Assembly: GCF_000739735.1 (NCBI RefSeq)
Contig: NZ_BBJF01000005.1
Location: forward strand, 186,001-250,000
Length of the DNA stretch: 64,000 nucleotides
DNA from: Paraburkholderia ginsengisoli NBRC 100965
GTDB taxonomy: Bacteria > Pseudomonadota > Gammaproteobacteria > Burkholderiales > Burkholderiaceae
Reading direction: 5' to 3'
Shown here: in pieces, positions 46,719 through 55,405 of the stretch
Layout of the letters: every line of letters begins with the position of its first letter
Position numbering within the stretch: position 1 is the stretch's first letter
Notes under the pieces: model-generated
The model's database searches: none
Told to the model about the DNA's origin: nothing
The model's input: only the letters and a program-made list of their open reading frames with translations
Position numbers and translations under genes: made by a program

Positions 46719-47669
46719 TCAGAAGCGGAATACGAGCAGGTACAACAGTATGGTGTTGACGATCAACAATAGTAAAGCGGTCGGCCATTGCGCCTTGATC
46801 ACGCCGTTCTGATCTTTCAGCTCCAGCAGCGCGGCCGGCACGATATTGAAGTTCGCGGCCATCGGCGTCATCAAGGTGCCGCAGAAACCGCACAGCATGC
46901 CTATTGCGCCCAGAATCGCGGGGTTGCCGTTGAACTGATGCACGATCAACGGCAGACCGATGCCCGCCGTCATCACCGGGAACGCGGCGAACGCGTTGCC
47001 CATGATCATCGTGAAGAGCGCCATCCCGAACGTATAAGCGGCGACCACGGCGAACGCGGAGTCGACCGGAATCCACGTTTTGACGAGATCCGACACCACG
47101 TGTCCCACGCCGGCGATTGCGAACAGCGCGCCGAGCGCGGCCAGCATCTGCGGCAGAATCGCGGCCCAGCCGACGGTGTCCATCGTCTGCCGCGCGTCCT
47201 TGAGCGCGTGCACCGGCGAGTCGCGCAGCATGAACAGCGCGGTGCCGAACGCGACCAGCGTGCCCAGCACCAGCGAAATCAGCGTGACGTTCTTCGTTTC
47301 GACGAACGGTGCGTACTTCAGCGTCAGCGTGCCGAGCAGCGTAATGACGGGAATCAGCAGCGCGGGAATGAAGAGCCGGTTGCCGAAGCACTGCGCGTTG
47401 GCTTCACGGCGTGCCGCGGCCGCTTCGCTATTGCTGTCGTTGCGGCCTTTGCCGAGCTTGCCGGAACCGGCGATCAATGCGAGCGCGATTGCGAGGCAGC
47501 CCATCACGAAGTGCGGCAGTTCTCCGCCGAACATGAAGGTGATCGCGTAGATGCCCCAGAACAGAAAATTGACGACGCGGCGCGGATTCGAACGGTCTTG
47601 CAGGTTGAACAGCGCGAAAGCGGCAAACATCAAACCGGCCAGCACATAGGGAGATTCGAGTTTGATCAT
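46719..47669 (-). CDS. DUF979 family membrane protein, putative 5-oxoproline transporter subunit
   Basis: 316 residues with about nine to ten hydrophobic helices. The family partners DUF969 in nearly all genomes, and the pair is annotated as a 5-oxoproline (pyroglutamate) transporter because it often stands with pyrrolidone-carboxylate peptidase. Blocks AFAVVAAYTFGMALFTMIMGNAFAAFPVMTAG and GMLCGFCGTLMTPMAANFNIVPA are well conserved. It overlaps the DUF969 gene by four bases (ATGA). Confidence 0.85.
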   Translation of the reverse strand: MIKLESPYVLAGLMFAAFALFNLQDRSNPRRVVNFLFWGIYAITFMFGGELPHFVMGCLAIALALIAGSGKLGKGRNDSNSEAAAARREANAQCFGNRLFIPALLIPVITLLGTLTLKYAPFVETKNVTLISLVLGTLVAFGTALFMLRDSPVHALKDARQTMDTVGWAAILPQMLAALGALFAIAGVGHVVSDLVKTWIPVDSAFAVVAAYTFGMALFTMIMGNAFAAFPVMTAGIGLPLIVHQFNGNPAILGAIGMLCGFCGTLMTPMAANFNIVPAALLELKDQNGVIKAQWPTALLLLIVNTILLYLLVFRF

Positions 47670-48355
47670 CGCGCGGCGCCCCGGCCCAATGTGTTCATCT
47701 TGTGCGACAGATTACGGTCGAGCAGCATCAGCCGAACCATGTGAATCACGAGCGCGGCAATCGCGGTGGGAATCGCCCACACCGACACCTGCAGCGGTTC
47801 GACCACAATGCCGTTCTGTTCGAGAAAGCCCTTGATCAGCAGGATCGATTGAATCGCGATGAAGATGTCTTCGCCGAAGAACACCGCGATGTTGTCGACC
47901 GCCGAAGCGTTCGCGCGAATCTGTTGACGCACCGCGTCGGGCAATTCGCCATAGCGATTCGCGGCGGCAGCTTCGGCCATCGGCGCGATCAGCGGACGCA
48001 CCATCTGCGCGTGACCGCCGAGCGACGTGAGTCCGAGCGCGGCCGTGATCTGACGGATCACGAAATACAGCATCAGCACGCGTCCGGTGGTGGCGGCGTG
48101 CAGGCGCGAAATCAGATGGCGCGCCTGTTCTTTCAGGCCGTTGCGTTCGAGCAGTGCGATCACCGGCAGCGTGAGCCAGATCAGACCCATGTAGCGGTTA
48201 TCCGCGAACGCCTTGCCGAACGCGCTGACGATCTCCACCGGATGCAGGCCGCCGGCCACACCGGTGGCGACTCCCGCAATCGTCACGACGAGTAGCGCAT
48301 TGAAGCGCAATGCGAAGCCGAGTACCACGATCGGCACGCCGATTAGCACCCACAT
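47666..48355 (-). CDS. DUF969 family membrane protein, putative 5-oxoproline transporter subunit
   Basis: 229 residues, about six helices. The family segment AALGLTSLGGHAQMVRPLIAPMAEAAA and ASAVDNIAVFFGEDIFIAIQSILLIKGFLEQNG are the typical DUF969 stretches. AAGGAGACC precedes ATG 48355. It opens the operon DUF969-DUF979-DUF2891. The AT-rich palindromes at 48466-48482, 110 bases upstream, are likely the operator. No pcp gene is in the window, so the substrate is from family knowledge only. Confidence 0.85.
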   Translation of the reverse strand: MWVLIGVPIVVLGFALRFNALLVVTIAGVATGVAGGLHPVEIVSAFGKAFADNRYMGLIWLTLPVIALLERNGLKEQARHLISRLHAATTGRVLMLYFVIRQITAALGLTSLGGHAQMVRPLIAPMAEAAAANRYGELPDAVRQQIRANASAVDNIAVFFGEDIFIAIQSILLIKGFLEQNGIVVEPLQVSVWAIPTAIAALVIHMVRLMLLDRNLSHKMNTLGRGAAR

Positions 48356-48677
48356 CTGGGTCTCCTTGTTCGTCTGGTCTCTGTCTGGTCGGTGGCCGCC
48401 TCGCATCCGTGTACCGGTTCGCCGGTTCGTCGGTTGATGAGGCTGCCAGGCGACGGAATCTAACACGATAAATTATCGATAAATAGTCAGTAAATTAAGT
48501 TTGTCGGGTAAACGCCAGGAACAGGGTGAAGGGCAGAAGGAAACGGGGAGGTGCGTGCGGCCCGGTTGCGATTGCGCCGGCCGTGAAGGGACAACAAGCG
48601 TTAAAAACGTGAGAGACGTTCGAACGGAAGAGGCGCGACGACCGCTGCGCCGCGCGATGCAAACGCGTGAGCGGCGT
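48356..48677. other. Promoter region of the DUF969 operon
   Basis: 322 bases with no gene. The AT-rich island around 48460-48500 contains two overlapping perfect palindromes and is the likely promoter and operator. Confidence 0.55.
48466..48482. promoter_or_regulatory. Overlapping palindromes, probable operator of the DUF969 operon
   Basis: CGATAAATTATCG (48466-48478) is a 6-1-6 perfect inverted repeat, and TTATCGATAA (48473-48482) is a second perfect palindrome overlapping it. Such compact AT-rich repeats in a GC-rich genome usually are regulator sites. The regulator is not in the immediate neighbourhood. Confidence 0.6.
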
Positions 48678-48845
48678 CTAGAACAACTCCATCACCCGGT
48701 GATACAGCATCCCGAGTTCGAGCACCGGCCCGCGCAACGCCGGGCCGCCAGGAAAGCGCGCATGCGTTAACCGCGCGAACAGATCGAAAGCCGCCGTGTC
48801 GCCGGCCAGCGCTTGCGCGACCATTGGCGCGGAGAGTCTGGGTGT
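48678..48845 (-). pseudogene. C-terminal remnant of a PuuB/OrdL-type FAD oxidoreductase
   Basis: Reading minus from 48845 to the TAG at 48678 gives 55 residues in one frame: SAPMVAQALAGDTAAFDLFARL, THARFPGGPALRGPVL and ELGMLYHRVMELF. This is the usual C-terminal end of DadA/OrdL/PuuB-type oxidases (LA-x-GD-x-x-x-FDLFARIPHRPFPGG, then LAMLYYRLRD). A stop codon precedes the fragment and no FAD-binding domain exists upstream. The adjacent polyamine genes make a lost puuB the simplest reading. Confidence 0.6.
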
Positions 48846-48848
48846 TCA

Positions 48849-49005
48849 TCAAGGCAGGTCCTTCATCCGGGAGTCGATCCGGAACGCGTCGATCGCGAGC
48901 TTGAGCATGAGCACGCGCGAGGGCGGGGCCGCGTAGTGTAGCGCCGCCGGAAACTCGCGGTGATCAATCTCGCCGGCCACCTCGAAGCACGCAACAGACC
49001 GTGCG
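48849..49005 (-). other. Unassigned open stretch between the oxidase remnant and the aminotransferase
   Basis: An open frame on the minus strand reads FEVAGEIDHREFPAALHYAA and VLMLKLAIDAFRIDSRMKDLP and ends directly before the oxidase remnant. It looks coding-like in composition but has no start of its own and no family that I recognise. It may be another decayed fragment. Confidence 0.3.
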
Positions 49006-50457
49006 TCACGCGATGCCGAGCTGGCGCGCGGTGGCATCGATCGCGGTCTTGGCTTTCGACACGAGCTCGTCGATTTCCAGCTTGCTGATCACGAGCGGCG
49101 GCGAGAGGAGCATCCGGTCGCCGCTCGCGCGCATGATCAGATTGCCGTTGAAGCAGAAGTCGCGGCAGATCGTGCCGACCTCGCCGCCATTGGCGAAGCG
49201 TGTGCGCGTCGCCGGATCGCGCGCCAGTTGCAGACCGGCCACCAGCCCCGCGCCCGCAATCTCGCCGACGATCGGATGGCCGGCGAACGTGTCGCGCAGC
49301 TTCTTCTGGAAGTACGGACCGGTGTCGGTCTTGACGCGCTCGACGATCTTCTCGTCGCGCAGCAGCGTCAGATTGGCGAGTGCGACCGCTGCCGCCACCG
49401 GATGCCCGGAATAGGTGAGGCCGTGATTGAAGTCGCCGTTCTCGATGATCGCTTTGGCGACACGATCGTGCAAGCCGACCGCGCCCATCGGTACATAGCC
49501 GCTCGTCAGCCCCTTGGCGAGCGTGATCAGGTCCGGCTCGAAGCCGAAGTGCTGATGCGCGAACCATTCGCCGGTACGACCAAAGCCGCCGATCACTTCG
49601 TCGGCGACCAGCAGAATGTCGTACTTGCGGCAGATGCGTTGAATCTCCGGCCAATAGGTCGAAGCCGGAAAGATCACGCCGCCCGCCCCCTGGAAAGGCT
49701 CACCGATAAACGCGGCCACGTTGTCCGCGCCAAGTTCGAGGATCTTCGCTTCCAGTTGCCGCGCGCGAGCCAGCGCGAATTCTTCGGGCGTCAGATTGCC
49801 TTGCGCTTCGCCGAAGAAATACGGTTGATCGATATGCACGATATTCTCGACTTTCGAGGGCATCTGTTCATGCATATAGTCCATGCCGCCCAGCGTGCCG
49901 CCCGCGATCGTCGAACCGTGATAGCCGTTCTTGCGCGAGATGACGAACTTCTTCGCGTGCTGCCGTTGCGTCGCCCAGTATTGATGGACGATGCGCAGCA
50001 CGGTGTCGTTGCCCTCCGAACCGCTGTTGCAGTAGAAGAAGTGATTGAACGGTTCAGGCGTCAGTTGCGCGAGCAATGCCGACAGTTCGATCACCGGCGG
50101 ATGCGTGGTCTTGAAGAAAGTGTTGTAGTAGGGCAGTTCCTGCATTTGCCGGTACGCGGCGTCGGCGAGTTCCTTGCGGCCATAACCGACGTTTACGCAC
50201 CAGAGACCGGCCATGCCGTCGATGATCCTGTTGCCGTCCGAGTCCCACAGATACACGCCTTGCGCTTTGACGATCACGCGGCTGCCGCTGCGATTGAGCG
50301 AACCCATATCCGAAAACGGATGAATGTGATGGGCGGCGTCGAGTGCACGGTATTCGGCAGTGCTGCGCGACGCGCTGGATGCGGCCGGTACGCTCGCGGC
50401 GGACTGCGCCGCTTGAGCGGGTTGCACGTAGGCGACTTCTTCGGTTCTGTAGCTCAT
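49006..50457 (-). CDS. spuC: Putrescine/polyamine-type class III aminotransferase
   Basis: 483 residues from ATG 50457 (CGGAGG upstream; ATG 50484 lacks one). Fold-type I PLP enzyme: GLWCVNVGYGRKELADAA, NSGSEGNDT and HGSTIAGGT, the Asp of LLVADEVIGGFGRTGEW, and the PLP Lys in LITLAKGLTSGYVPMG. It should move an amino group from putrescine or a similar omega-amine to pyruvate or alpha-ketoglutarate. The N-terminal 40 residues are Ala/Ser rich. It is near puuA and puuD, so polyamine catabolism is likely, with SpuC of Pseudomonas as the best parallel. Other class III omega-transaminase activities are possible. Confidence 0.87.
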   Translation of the reverse strand: MSYRTEEVAYVQPAQAAQSAASVPAASSASRSTAEYRALDAAHHIHPFSDMGSLNRSGSRVIVKAQGVYLWDSDGNRIIDGMAGLWCVNVGYGRKELADAAYRQMQELPYYNTFFKTTHPPVIELSALLAQLTPEPFNHFFYCNSGSEGNDTVLRIVHQYWATQRQHAKKFVISRKNGYHGSTIAGGTLGGMDYMHEQMPSKVENIVHIDQPYFFGEAQGNLTPEEFALARARQLEAKILELGADNVAAFIGEPFQGAGGVIFPASTYWPEIQRICRKYDILLVADEVIGGFGRTGEWFAHQHFGFEPDLITLAKGLTSGYVPMGAVGLHDRVAKAIIENGDFNHGLTYSGHPVAAAVALANLTLLRDEKIVERVKTDTGPYFQKKLRDTFAGHPIVGEIAGAGLVAGLQLARDPATRTRFANGGEVGTICRDFCFNGNLIMRASGDRMLLSPPLVISKLEIDELVSKAKTAIDATARQLGIA

Positions 50458-50528
50458 ACTGCCTCCGGTTTCTTGCGTTTGCATTTGCGAATGACGTCGT
50501 CAAACAAGGCCTTTTGTTTATTTAAGGC

Positions 50529-51863
50529 TCAGACGTGCAGCAGCAAATGCCGGCGCTCCCACGAACTGATCACGCGGAAGAACGCCTCGTATTCGGTCTC
50601 TTTCAAAGCCAGGTAGGCCTTGACGAACTTCTCGCCCAGAACTTCCGCAATCGGCTCGCATGCGCCCATTAGCGTCAGGCCTTCTTCGAGATTGCGCGGC
50701 AATTGATAGGGCAGTGCGTAGCCGTCGCTGAGCAGCGGCTCGGTGGCGTCCAGTCGTTGCGTCATGCCGAGATAGCCCGCGGCGAGCGTTGCGGCAATCG
50801 CCAGGTACGGATTGCAGTCCACGCCCGGAATACGGTTCTCGATGCGGCGCGCGGCCGGTCCCGAATGTGGAATGCGGAAGCCGACCGTGCGGTTGTCGTA
50901 GCCCCACGCGACGTTGATCGGCGCGGCCATAAAGCGCGACAGACGGCGATACGAATTGATGTACGGCGCGAAGATCGGCATCAACGCGGGCGTGTATTTC
51001 TGCAAGCCGGCAATATAGCTGGTGAATTGCGTGGTCGGCTTGCCGTCCGCGCCGGTGAAAATGTTCTGGCCGGTTTCTTCGTCGATCAGGCTCTGATGCA
51101 TGTGCATGGCCGAACCCGGTTCGCTTTCCATCGGCTTGGCCATGAAGGTTGCGTACATCTTGTGGCGCAGCGCCGCTTCGCGCACCGTGCGTTTGAACAG
51201 GAACACGCTGTCGGCGAGCTTCAACGGATCGCCGTGCATGAAGTTGATTTCCATCTGCGCGGCGCCGACTTCGTGAATTAGCGTGTCGACTTCCAGTTCC
51301 TGCACCTCGCAGTACTCGTAGATGTCTTCGAAGAGCGGATCGAATTCGTTGACCGCTTCGATAGAATACGACTGACGCCCGGTTTCAGGGCGACCCGTGC
51401 GGCCGATTGGCGGTTGCAGCGGCAGGTCGGGGTCCTTGTTCATGTCGACCAGGTAGAACTCCAGTTCGGGCGCGATGACCGGCTTCCAGCCTCTGGCCTT
51501 ATACAGTTCGAGCACGCGGCGCAATACCCGGCGCGGCGAGATCGCGACCGGCGTGCCGTCGAAGTGAACGCAGTCGTGAATCACCTGGGCGGTCGGATCG
51601 ACGGCCCACGGAATCATCCGGATGGTGCTCGCGTCGGGTACGCACACCATGTCAGGGTCGGTGACGCCGGTGAGCGAGCCGTCGTCCGGGTAGTCGCCGG
51701 TGACGGTCTGGATCATCACCGCCTGCGGCAAGCGCATGGACTCGCCGGATTCGAACTTGCTGCGCGGAATGATCTTGCCGCGCGCGACGCCCGCCATGTC
51801 CGGAATGATCGCCTCGATTTCGGTGACGCGGTGCTTCTTCAGAAATTCGTCGATGTCGTACAT
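50529..51863 (-). CDS. puuA: Gamma-glutamylpolyamine synthetase, glutamine synthetase family
   Basis: 444 residues. The GS fold begins AIIPDMAGVARGKIIPRSKF, the ATP/metal segments are EFYLVDMNKDPDLP, VGAAQMEINFMHGDPLKLAD, KPMESEPGSAMHMHQSL and NRTVGFRIPHSGPAARRIENRIPG. This is the GlnT/PuuA type, without the adenylylation Tyr of classical GlnA. It joins glutamate to putrescine with ATP. It lies 71 bp before the aminotransferase gene and 15 bp after puuD on the minus strand. Confidence 0.88.
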   Translation of the reverse strand: MYDIDEFLKKHRVTEIEAIIPDMAGVARGKIIPRSKFESGESMRLPQAVMIQTVTGDYPDDGSLTGVTDPDMVCVPDASTIRMIPWAVDPTAQVIHDCVHFDGTPVAISPRRVLRRVLELYKARGWKPVIAPELEFYLVDMNKDPDLPLQPPIGRTGRPETGRQSYSIEAVNEFDPLFEDIYEYCEVQELEVDTLIHEVGAAQMEINFMHGDPLKLADSVFLFKRTVREAALRHKMYATFMAKPMESEPGSAMHMHQSLIDEETGQNIFTGADGKPTTQFTSYIAGLQKYTPALMPIFAPYINSYRRLSRFMAAPINVAWGYDNRTVGFRIPHSGPAARRIENRIPGVDCNPYLAIAATLAAGYLGMTQRLDATEPLLSDGYALPYQLPRNLEEGLTLMGACEPIAEVLGEKFVKAYLALKETEYEAFFRVISSWERRHLLLHV

Positions 51864-51878
51864 GATTGTTCTCTCTGT

Positions 51879-52697
51879 CTAGTGCGTGTGACCGGCTCGG
51901 ACATGCATGGCGGCGCCTGATGCGAACGCTGCGCCGAGGCCGGCCCTGATGCGCATTCGGTCGCGGCAGGCATCGCCGAACGCACGGAAGATCGCGGTGG
52001 ATAGCGCGTCGTCCGCGTGCTTCCATTCGGGGTGCCACTGCACCCCCAAAGCGAATGCGCGCGAGTGGTTCGCGCTCACCGCTTCGATCAGGCCGTCCGG
52101 CGCAATGGCCTCGATCGCGAGGCCCGCGCCCAGCCGCTCGATGCCCTGGCCGTGCAGCGAGTTCACCCGCGCTTCCTTTGCGCCGCTCGCGAGGCGCTGC
52201 AAGAGGCCGCCTTGCGTCAGCGCGATCGAATGCGACGCCGCGTATTGCGTGTCGAGGTCGTCGTGTCTGTTCTCGCGATGGTCGTTCAGGCCTGTCACCG
52301 CGTGCACGCTTTGATGCAGACTCCCGCCGCACGCCACGTTTAATTCCTGGAAGCCCCGGCAGATGGCCAGCACGGGCACGCCGGCGGCGAGCGCCGCGCG
52401 CATCAGCGGCAGCGTTGTCGCATCGCGTGCGGGGTCGTGCAGCGTGCCAGGCGCGCTCGGATGGCCGCCGTAGCGCTGCGGTTCGACGTTCGAATAGCTG
52501 CCGGTGAACAGCAGGCCGTCGACTGTCGCGAGCACGTCGTCGATGGACTGACGCTCGCCGAGCGCCGGCAGAAGCATGGCGAACGCCTGCGAGCCGTCGA
52601 CGATCGCCGCAATGTATTTCTCGCCGACCACGTGCGATGGATGAGCTCCGGTCATCGTTCGGTCGGCACTAATGCCGACCAGCGGTTTGTTTCGCAT
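51879..52697 (-). CDS. puuD: Gamma-glutamyl-GABA hydrolase, class I glutamine amidotransferase-like
   Basis: 272 residues from ATG 52697. Peptidase C26 fold: MRNKPLVGISADR, GLLFTGSYSNVEPQRYGG, nucleophile Cys113 in LAICRGFQELNVACGG and the late His-x-Glu in GVQWHPEWK. It splits gamma-glutamyl-GABA to GABA and glutamate. An upstream ATG at 52730 and further in-frame codons exist, but the family start is MRNKP. First gene of puuD-puuA-spuC. Confidence 0.86.
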   Translation of the reverse strand: MRNKPLVGISADRTMTGAHPSHVVGEKYIAAIVDGSQAFAMLLPALGERQSIDDVLATVDGLLFTGSYSNVEPQRYGGHPSAPGTLHDPARDATTLPLMRAALAAGVPVLAICRGFQELNVACGGSLHQSVHAVTGLNDHRENRHDDLDTQYAASHSIALTQGGLLQRLASGAKEARVNSLHGQGIERLGAGLAIEAIAPDGLIEAVSANHSRAFALGVQWHPEWKHADDALSTAIFRAFGDACRDRMRIRAGLGAAFASGAAMHVRAGHTH

Positions 52698-53573
52698 AAC
52701 GAAGGATGCAATGTGAGAAGCATTGAGCATGGCGCGGCGCAATCGAATGCGGCGACCGTGTGCTAAGCCGCGCGTCGTAAAGAATATGAGCCAATCGAAT
52801 CGAGCCGCTTGGGCGCAGCATCGCCCACGCGGTTCACACGAAGCGAAACGTATAGGCGGCAACCAGCACCCCACACGCACACGCGCGCGAAGACCAGGTG
52901 GATCAATCGAACGGCGAAAAGGAGGGAGGCGCTACGGCAGCAGCGAGGCGACTTCGTCTGTTCGCACCGCAATGAACGCGCGTGCGCAAACGGAGTTGTG
53001 ACGTCGCACTGAGCGACGCGACAGGATCGGGAAGACGGACAGGAAGCGGCTGAACGTAAGGCTGCCCTTGCTGCCGTCGGCGACGGCGCCGTCAGCGAGC
53101 GTACAACCCGCCTGACAGCGATTCCATCTCACCAAAGGGCCTCGGACTCTCACGATTACACTCGACTGGCAACGTTGAAAGTATTGAACGGCCTGCTCCA
53201 AATTCGCACGGGGCGTTTAAAGAAACAGGCCGCCGGCATGATCGTCGCGAAGCGCTGCGAATGACAACTCGCCGCGCTGCAAGTCACTTTGCGATGCTCG
53301 CTGACACTCGCGTGACGACCGCCTGACACCTAGCATATACGACCCAATAAAGCCGTCAAACCCTTTTTGGAAAAAGCATGATCGGGCTTTCCCGGTGAAC
53401 TGGCTGCAATCGCCGCATTGGGAACGTTCGTTGCGGCGTTGATGATTCACGATTCGGCTCGGGTTTTCCCCAGCGGCGCAACCGTCAAAGTGAATAGAAT
53501 ATTCAACACTCAACGGGCGCGCGCTAACGGAGTCCCTGCGTGCCGATCTTGTTCAATCCCGGAGATCCTCGCG
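52698..53573. other. Long intergenic region between puuD and the divergent regulator
   Basis: 876 bases, the longest gene-free stretch of the window. It contains the inverted repeat at 53491-53505, which is close to the regulator start. The stretch 53150-53200 is less GC rich. No small gene or RNA with a clear signature was found. Confidence 0.5.
53491..53505. promoter_or_regulatory. Inverted repeat, probable operator of the puuR-type gene
   Basis: TGAATAGAATATTCA is a perfect 6-3-6 inverted repeat in a locally AT-rich patch, about 70 bases upstream of the regulator ATG. The position fits autoregulation. Confidence 0.6.
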
Positions 53574-54125
53574 ATGTCCATTGAAGTCGCCACCCGTTTG
53601 CAGTACATCCGCAAAAAGCATGGTCTGTCGCAGCGAGAGCTCGCGAAACGCGCGGGGGTCACCAACGGCACGATCTCGCTGATCGAGCAGAACCGCGTGA
53701 GCCCGTCGGTCGGCTCGCTGAAGAAACTGCTCGAATGTATTCCGATGAGTCTCGCCGAGTTTTTCACGCTGGAGGTCGACGCGGAACGTTCAGTAGTGTC
53801 GCGCCGCGCGGACATGCCGAATCTCGGCAACGAGTCGATCCAGTTCTATCTCGCCGGAACGGGTGTGAAAGGTCGCAGCATGGAGATTCTGCGCGGGGTC
53901 TATCAGCCGTTGTCGGACACCGGATCGCAGACGCCGGTACACGGGGGATACGAAGGCGGCGTCGTGGTCAGCGGTCAGATCGAACTGACGGTCGACGGCA
54001 CGACATGGCTGCTCGACCCAGGCGACAGCTATTACTTCGAAAGCCGTCTGCCGCACCGGTTTCGCAATCCCAGCGCGGAGCATCGTTGCGAGATCGTGTC
54101 GGCCAACTCGCCGCCCACGTTCTGA
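53574..54125 (+). CDS. puuR: Helix-turn-helix/cupin regulator, PuuR type
   Basis: 183 residues. XRE-type HTH at 8-62 (LQYIRKKHGLSQRELAKRAGVTNGTISLIEQNRVSPSVGSLKKLLE) and a cupin at 110-175 (GYEGGVVVSGQIELTVDGTTWLLDPGDSYYFESRLPHRFRN), the typical layout of PuuR, which represses puu genes and is released by putrescine. GGAGATC lies upstream of ATG 53574. Divergent from puuD, so it most probably controls puuD-puuA-spuC. Confidence 0.88.
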   Translation: MSIEVATRLQYIRKKHGLSQRELAKRAGVTNGTISLIEQNRVSPSVGSLKKLLECIPMSLAEFFTLEVDAERSVVSRRADMPNLGNESIQFYLAGTGVKGRSMEILRGVYQPLSDTGSQTPVHGGYEGGVVVSGQIELTVDGTTWLLDPGDSYYFESRLPHRFRNPSAEHRCEIVSANSPPTF

Positions 54126-54157
54126 CGACTTCGCGCGAACGCGCCGCGCCTCGACCC

Positions 54158-55186
54158 TTACTCCGCCACCTGCGCCCGTACCGTGTATTCGCGCTCGCCG
54201 CTCGCGTGACCGTGATCTTCGATCATGTGGGCCATCGCCGTATTGAAGTCGGGCGGCAGGGCCTCGACCGGGTAGCCGCGCTTCTCCCACGCGTCGAGTC
54301 CACCCTTCAGCGCGCGGATGTGACGGATATTCTTGCGATGCAACTGCGCGACGATGCGCTTGGCGGTCGCCTCGTTGGGGCACACGCAGTACACGACGAT
54401 CGGCCGCTTCAGCAAGGCGGGATGGATCGGGTCGGGCGAATCGAGATCCAGCGGGCGCGCGCCGGCGATCCGGTATGACTCCTTTTCGCGCACGCTGGGT
54501 GGACGCGCGTCGAGAATCAACGGCGGCTCGTTGGACTTCATCAACACGTCGAGCTGTTCCGGCGTGATACGCGTGTGAGCGAGCCAGCGTCGGAACTGCA
54601 AACGACGCACCCAGCGATACAGCAGCGCGGCCACGAAGATCGCGGCGAACGCATCGAAGATCGTGCCGCCGTTTTGCCGCACGAGCAGCACCCCTTGCAC
54701 GATCTGATCGTGCAACGCGGCACCGCCGATCACCCACACGCTGGCCCACAACGTCGCGCCGACCAGATCCCACCACAGAAACACGCCGACGCTGATCGCG
54801 GTCGTGCCGAGCAGCGGCGCGGAGATCAGGCCGAGCCCGGGTAGAAATTTGGCGACGGTGAGAATCGGCGCACCGTAGCGTTCATAGGTGTTGCGCGCGA
54901 CGCGCACCGTGGTGTCCAGCGACAGCGAGAAGCGCACCAGAGAGTTGAGCAGGCGCCGGCCGTACGCACGTCCGGTGAAGAACCATAGCGAGTCGGCGAT
55001 CAGCGTGGCGCCGACCGCCGCGAACAGCACGTTGGCGTACGAGGTTTGTCCCATGGCGGCCATCGTGCCGCCGAAGATCAGCATCGGCGCGGCGGGAATC
55101 GGCGCGCCGAGCTGCGTGATAAGCACGCTCGCGAAAACGGCCCACACACCCAGCGAGGGTGGGATAGCAACCGGAAAATGCCACAC
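54158..55186 (-). CDS. DedA-family membrane protein fused to a rhodanese domain
   Basis: 342 residues from GTG 55186 (AGGAG upstream). N-terminal DedA/SNARE-associated domain, residues ~10-190, with four to five helices; the normally Arg-rich motif reads VAKFLPGLGLISAPLLG, i.e. Lys replaces the usual Arg. C-terminal rhodanese domain ~215-310 (EPPLILDARPPSVREKESYRIAGA) with the Cys loop VVYCVCPNEATAKRI. Putative role: phospholipid or small-anion transport linked with sulfur chemistry; not proven. Convergent with the puuR-type gene, 32 bp apart. Confidence 0.88.
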   Translation of the reverse strand: MWHFPVAIPPSLGVWAVFASVLITQLGAPIPAAPMLIFGGTMAAMGQTSYANVLFAAVGATLIADSLWFFTGRAYGRRLLNSLVRFSLSLDTTVRVARNTYERYGAPILTVAKFLPGLGLISAPLLGTTAISVGVFLWWDLVGATLWASVWVIGGAALHDQIVQGVLLVRQNGGTIFDAFAAIFVAALLYRWVRRLQFRRWLAHTRITPEQLDVLMKSNEPPLILDARPPSVREKESYRIAGARPLDLDSPDPIHPALLKRPIVVYCVCPNEATAKRIVAQLHRKNIRHIRALKGGLDAWEKRGYPVEALPPDFNTAMAHMIEDHGHASGEREYTVRAQVAE

Positions 55187-55405
55187 AACCGCGCTCCTGA
55201 GAATCCAATGAAGGGAGATGAAATCGTCGCGCGCGCATTCGCGCGAACAGCGGATTTAAGCACAGGTGGCGAAAGGGCGCTGCGAGGACGGCTGAACGCT
55301 GTGAGGATTCTCGCGGGAACATGTGGCGACGGGCCGACGCGAACCGGCCCGCGCAGCGTGGCTGGTCGGTCTTTCAGCGCGGATCGGTCAGGGTGTCGCG
55401 TCGGA

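Noticed and set aside
48501-48770. 89-residue plus-strand frame near the oxidase remnant
   Set aside because: Arg/Glu/Gln-rich shadow; the minus strand gives the recognisable oxidase C-terminus in the same place.
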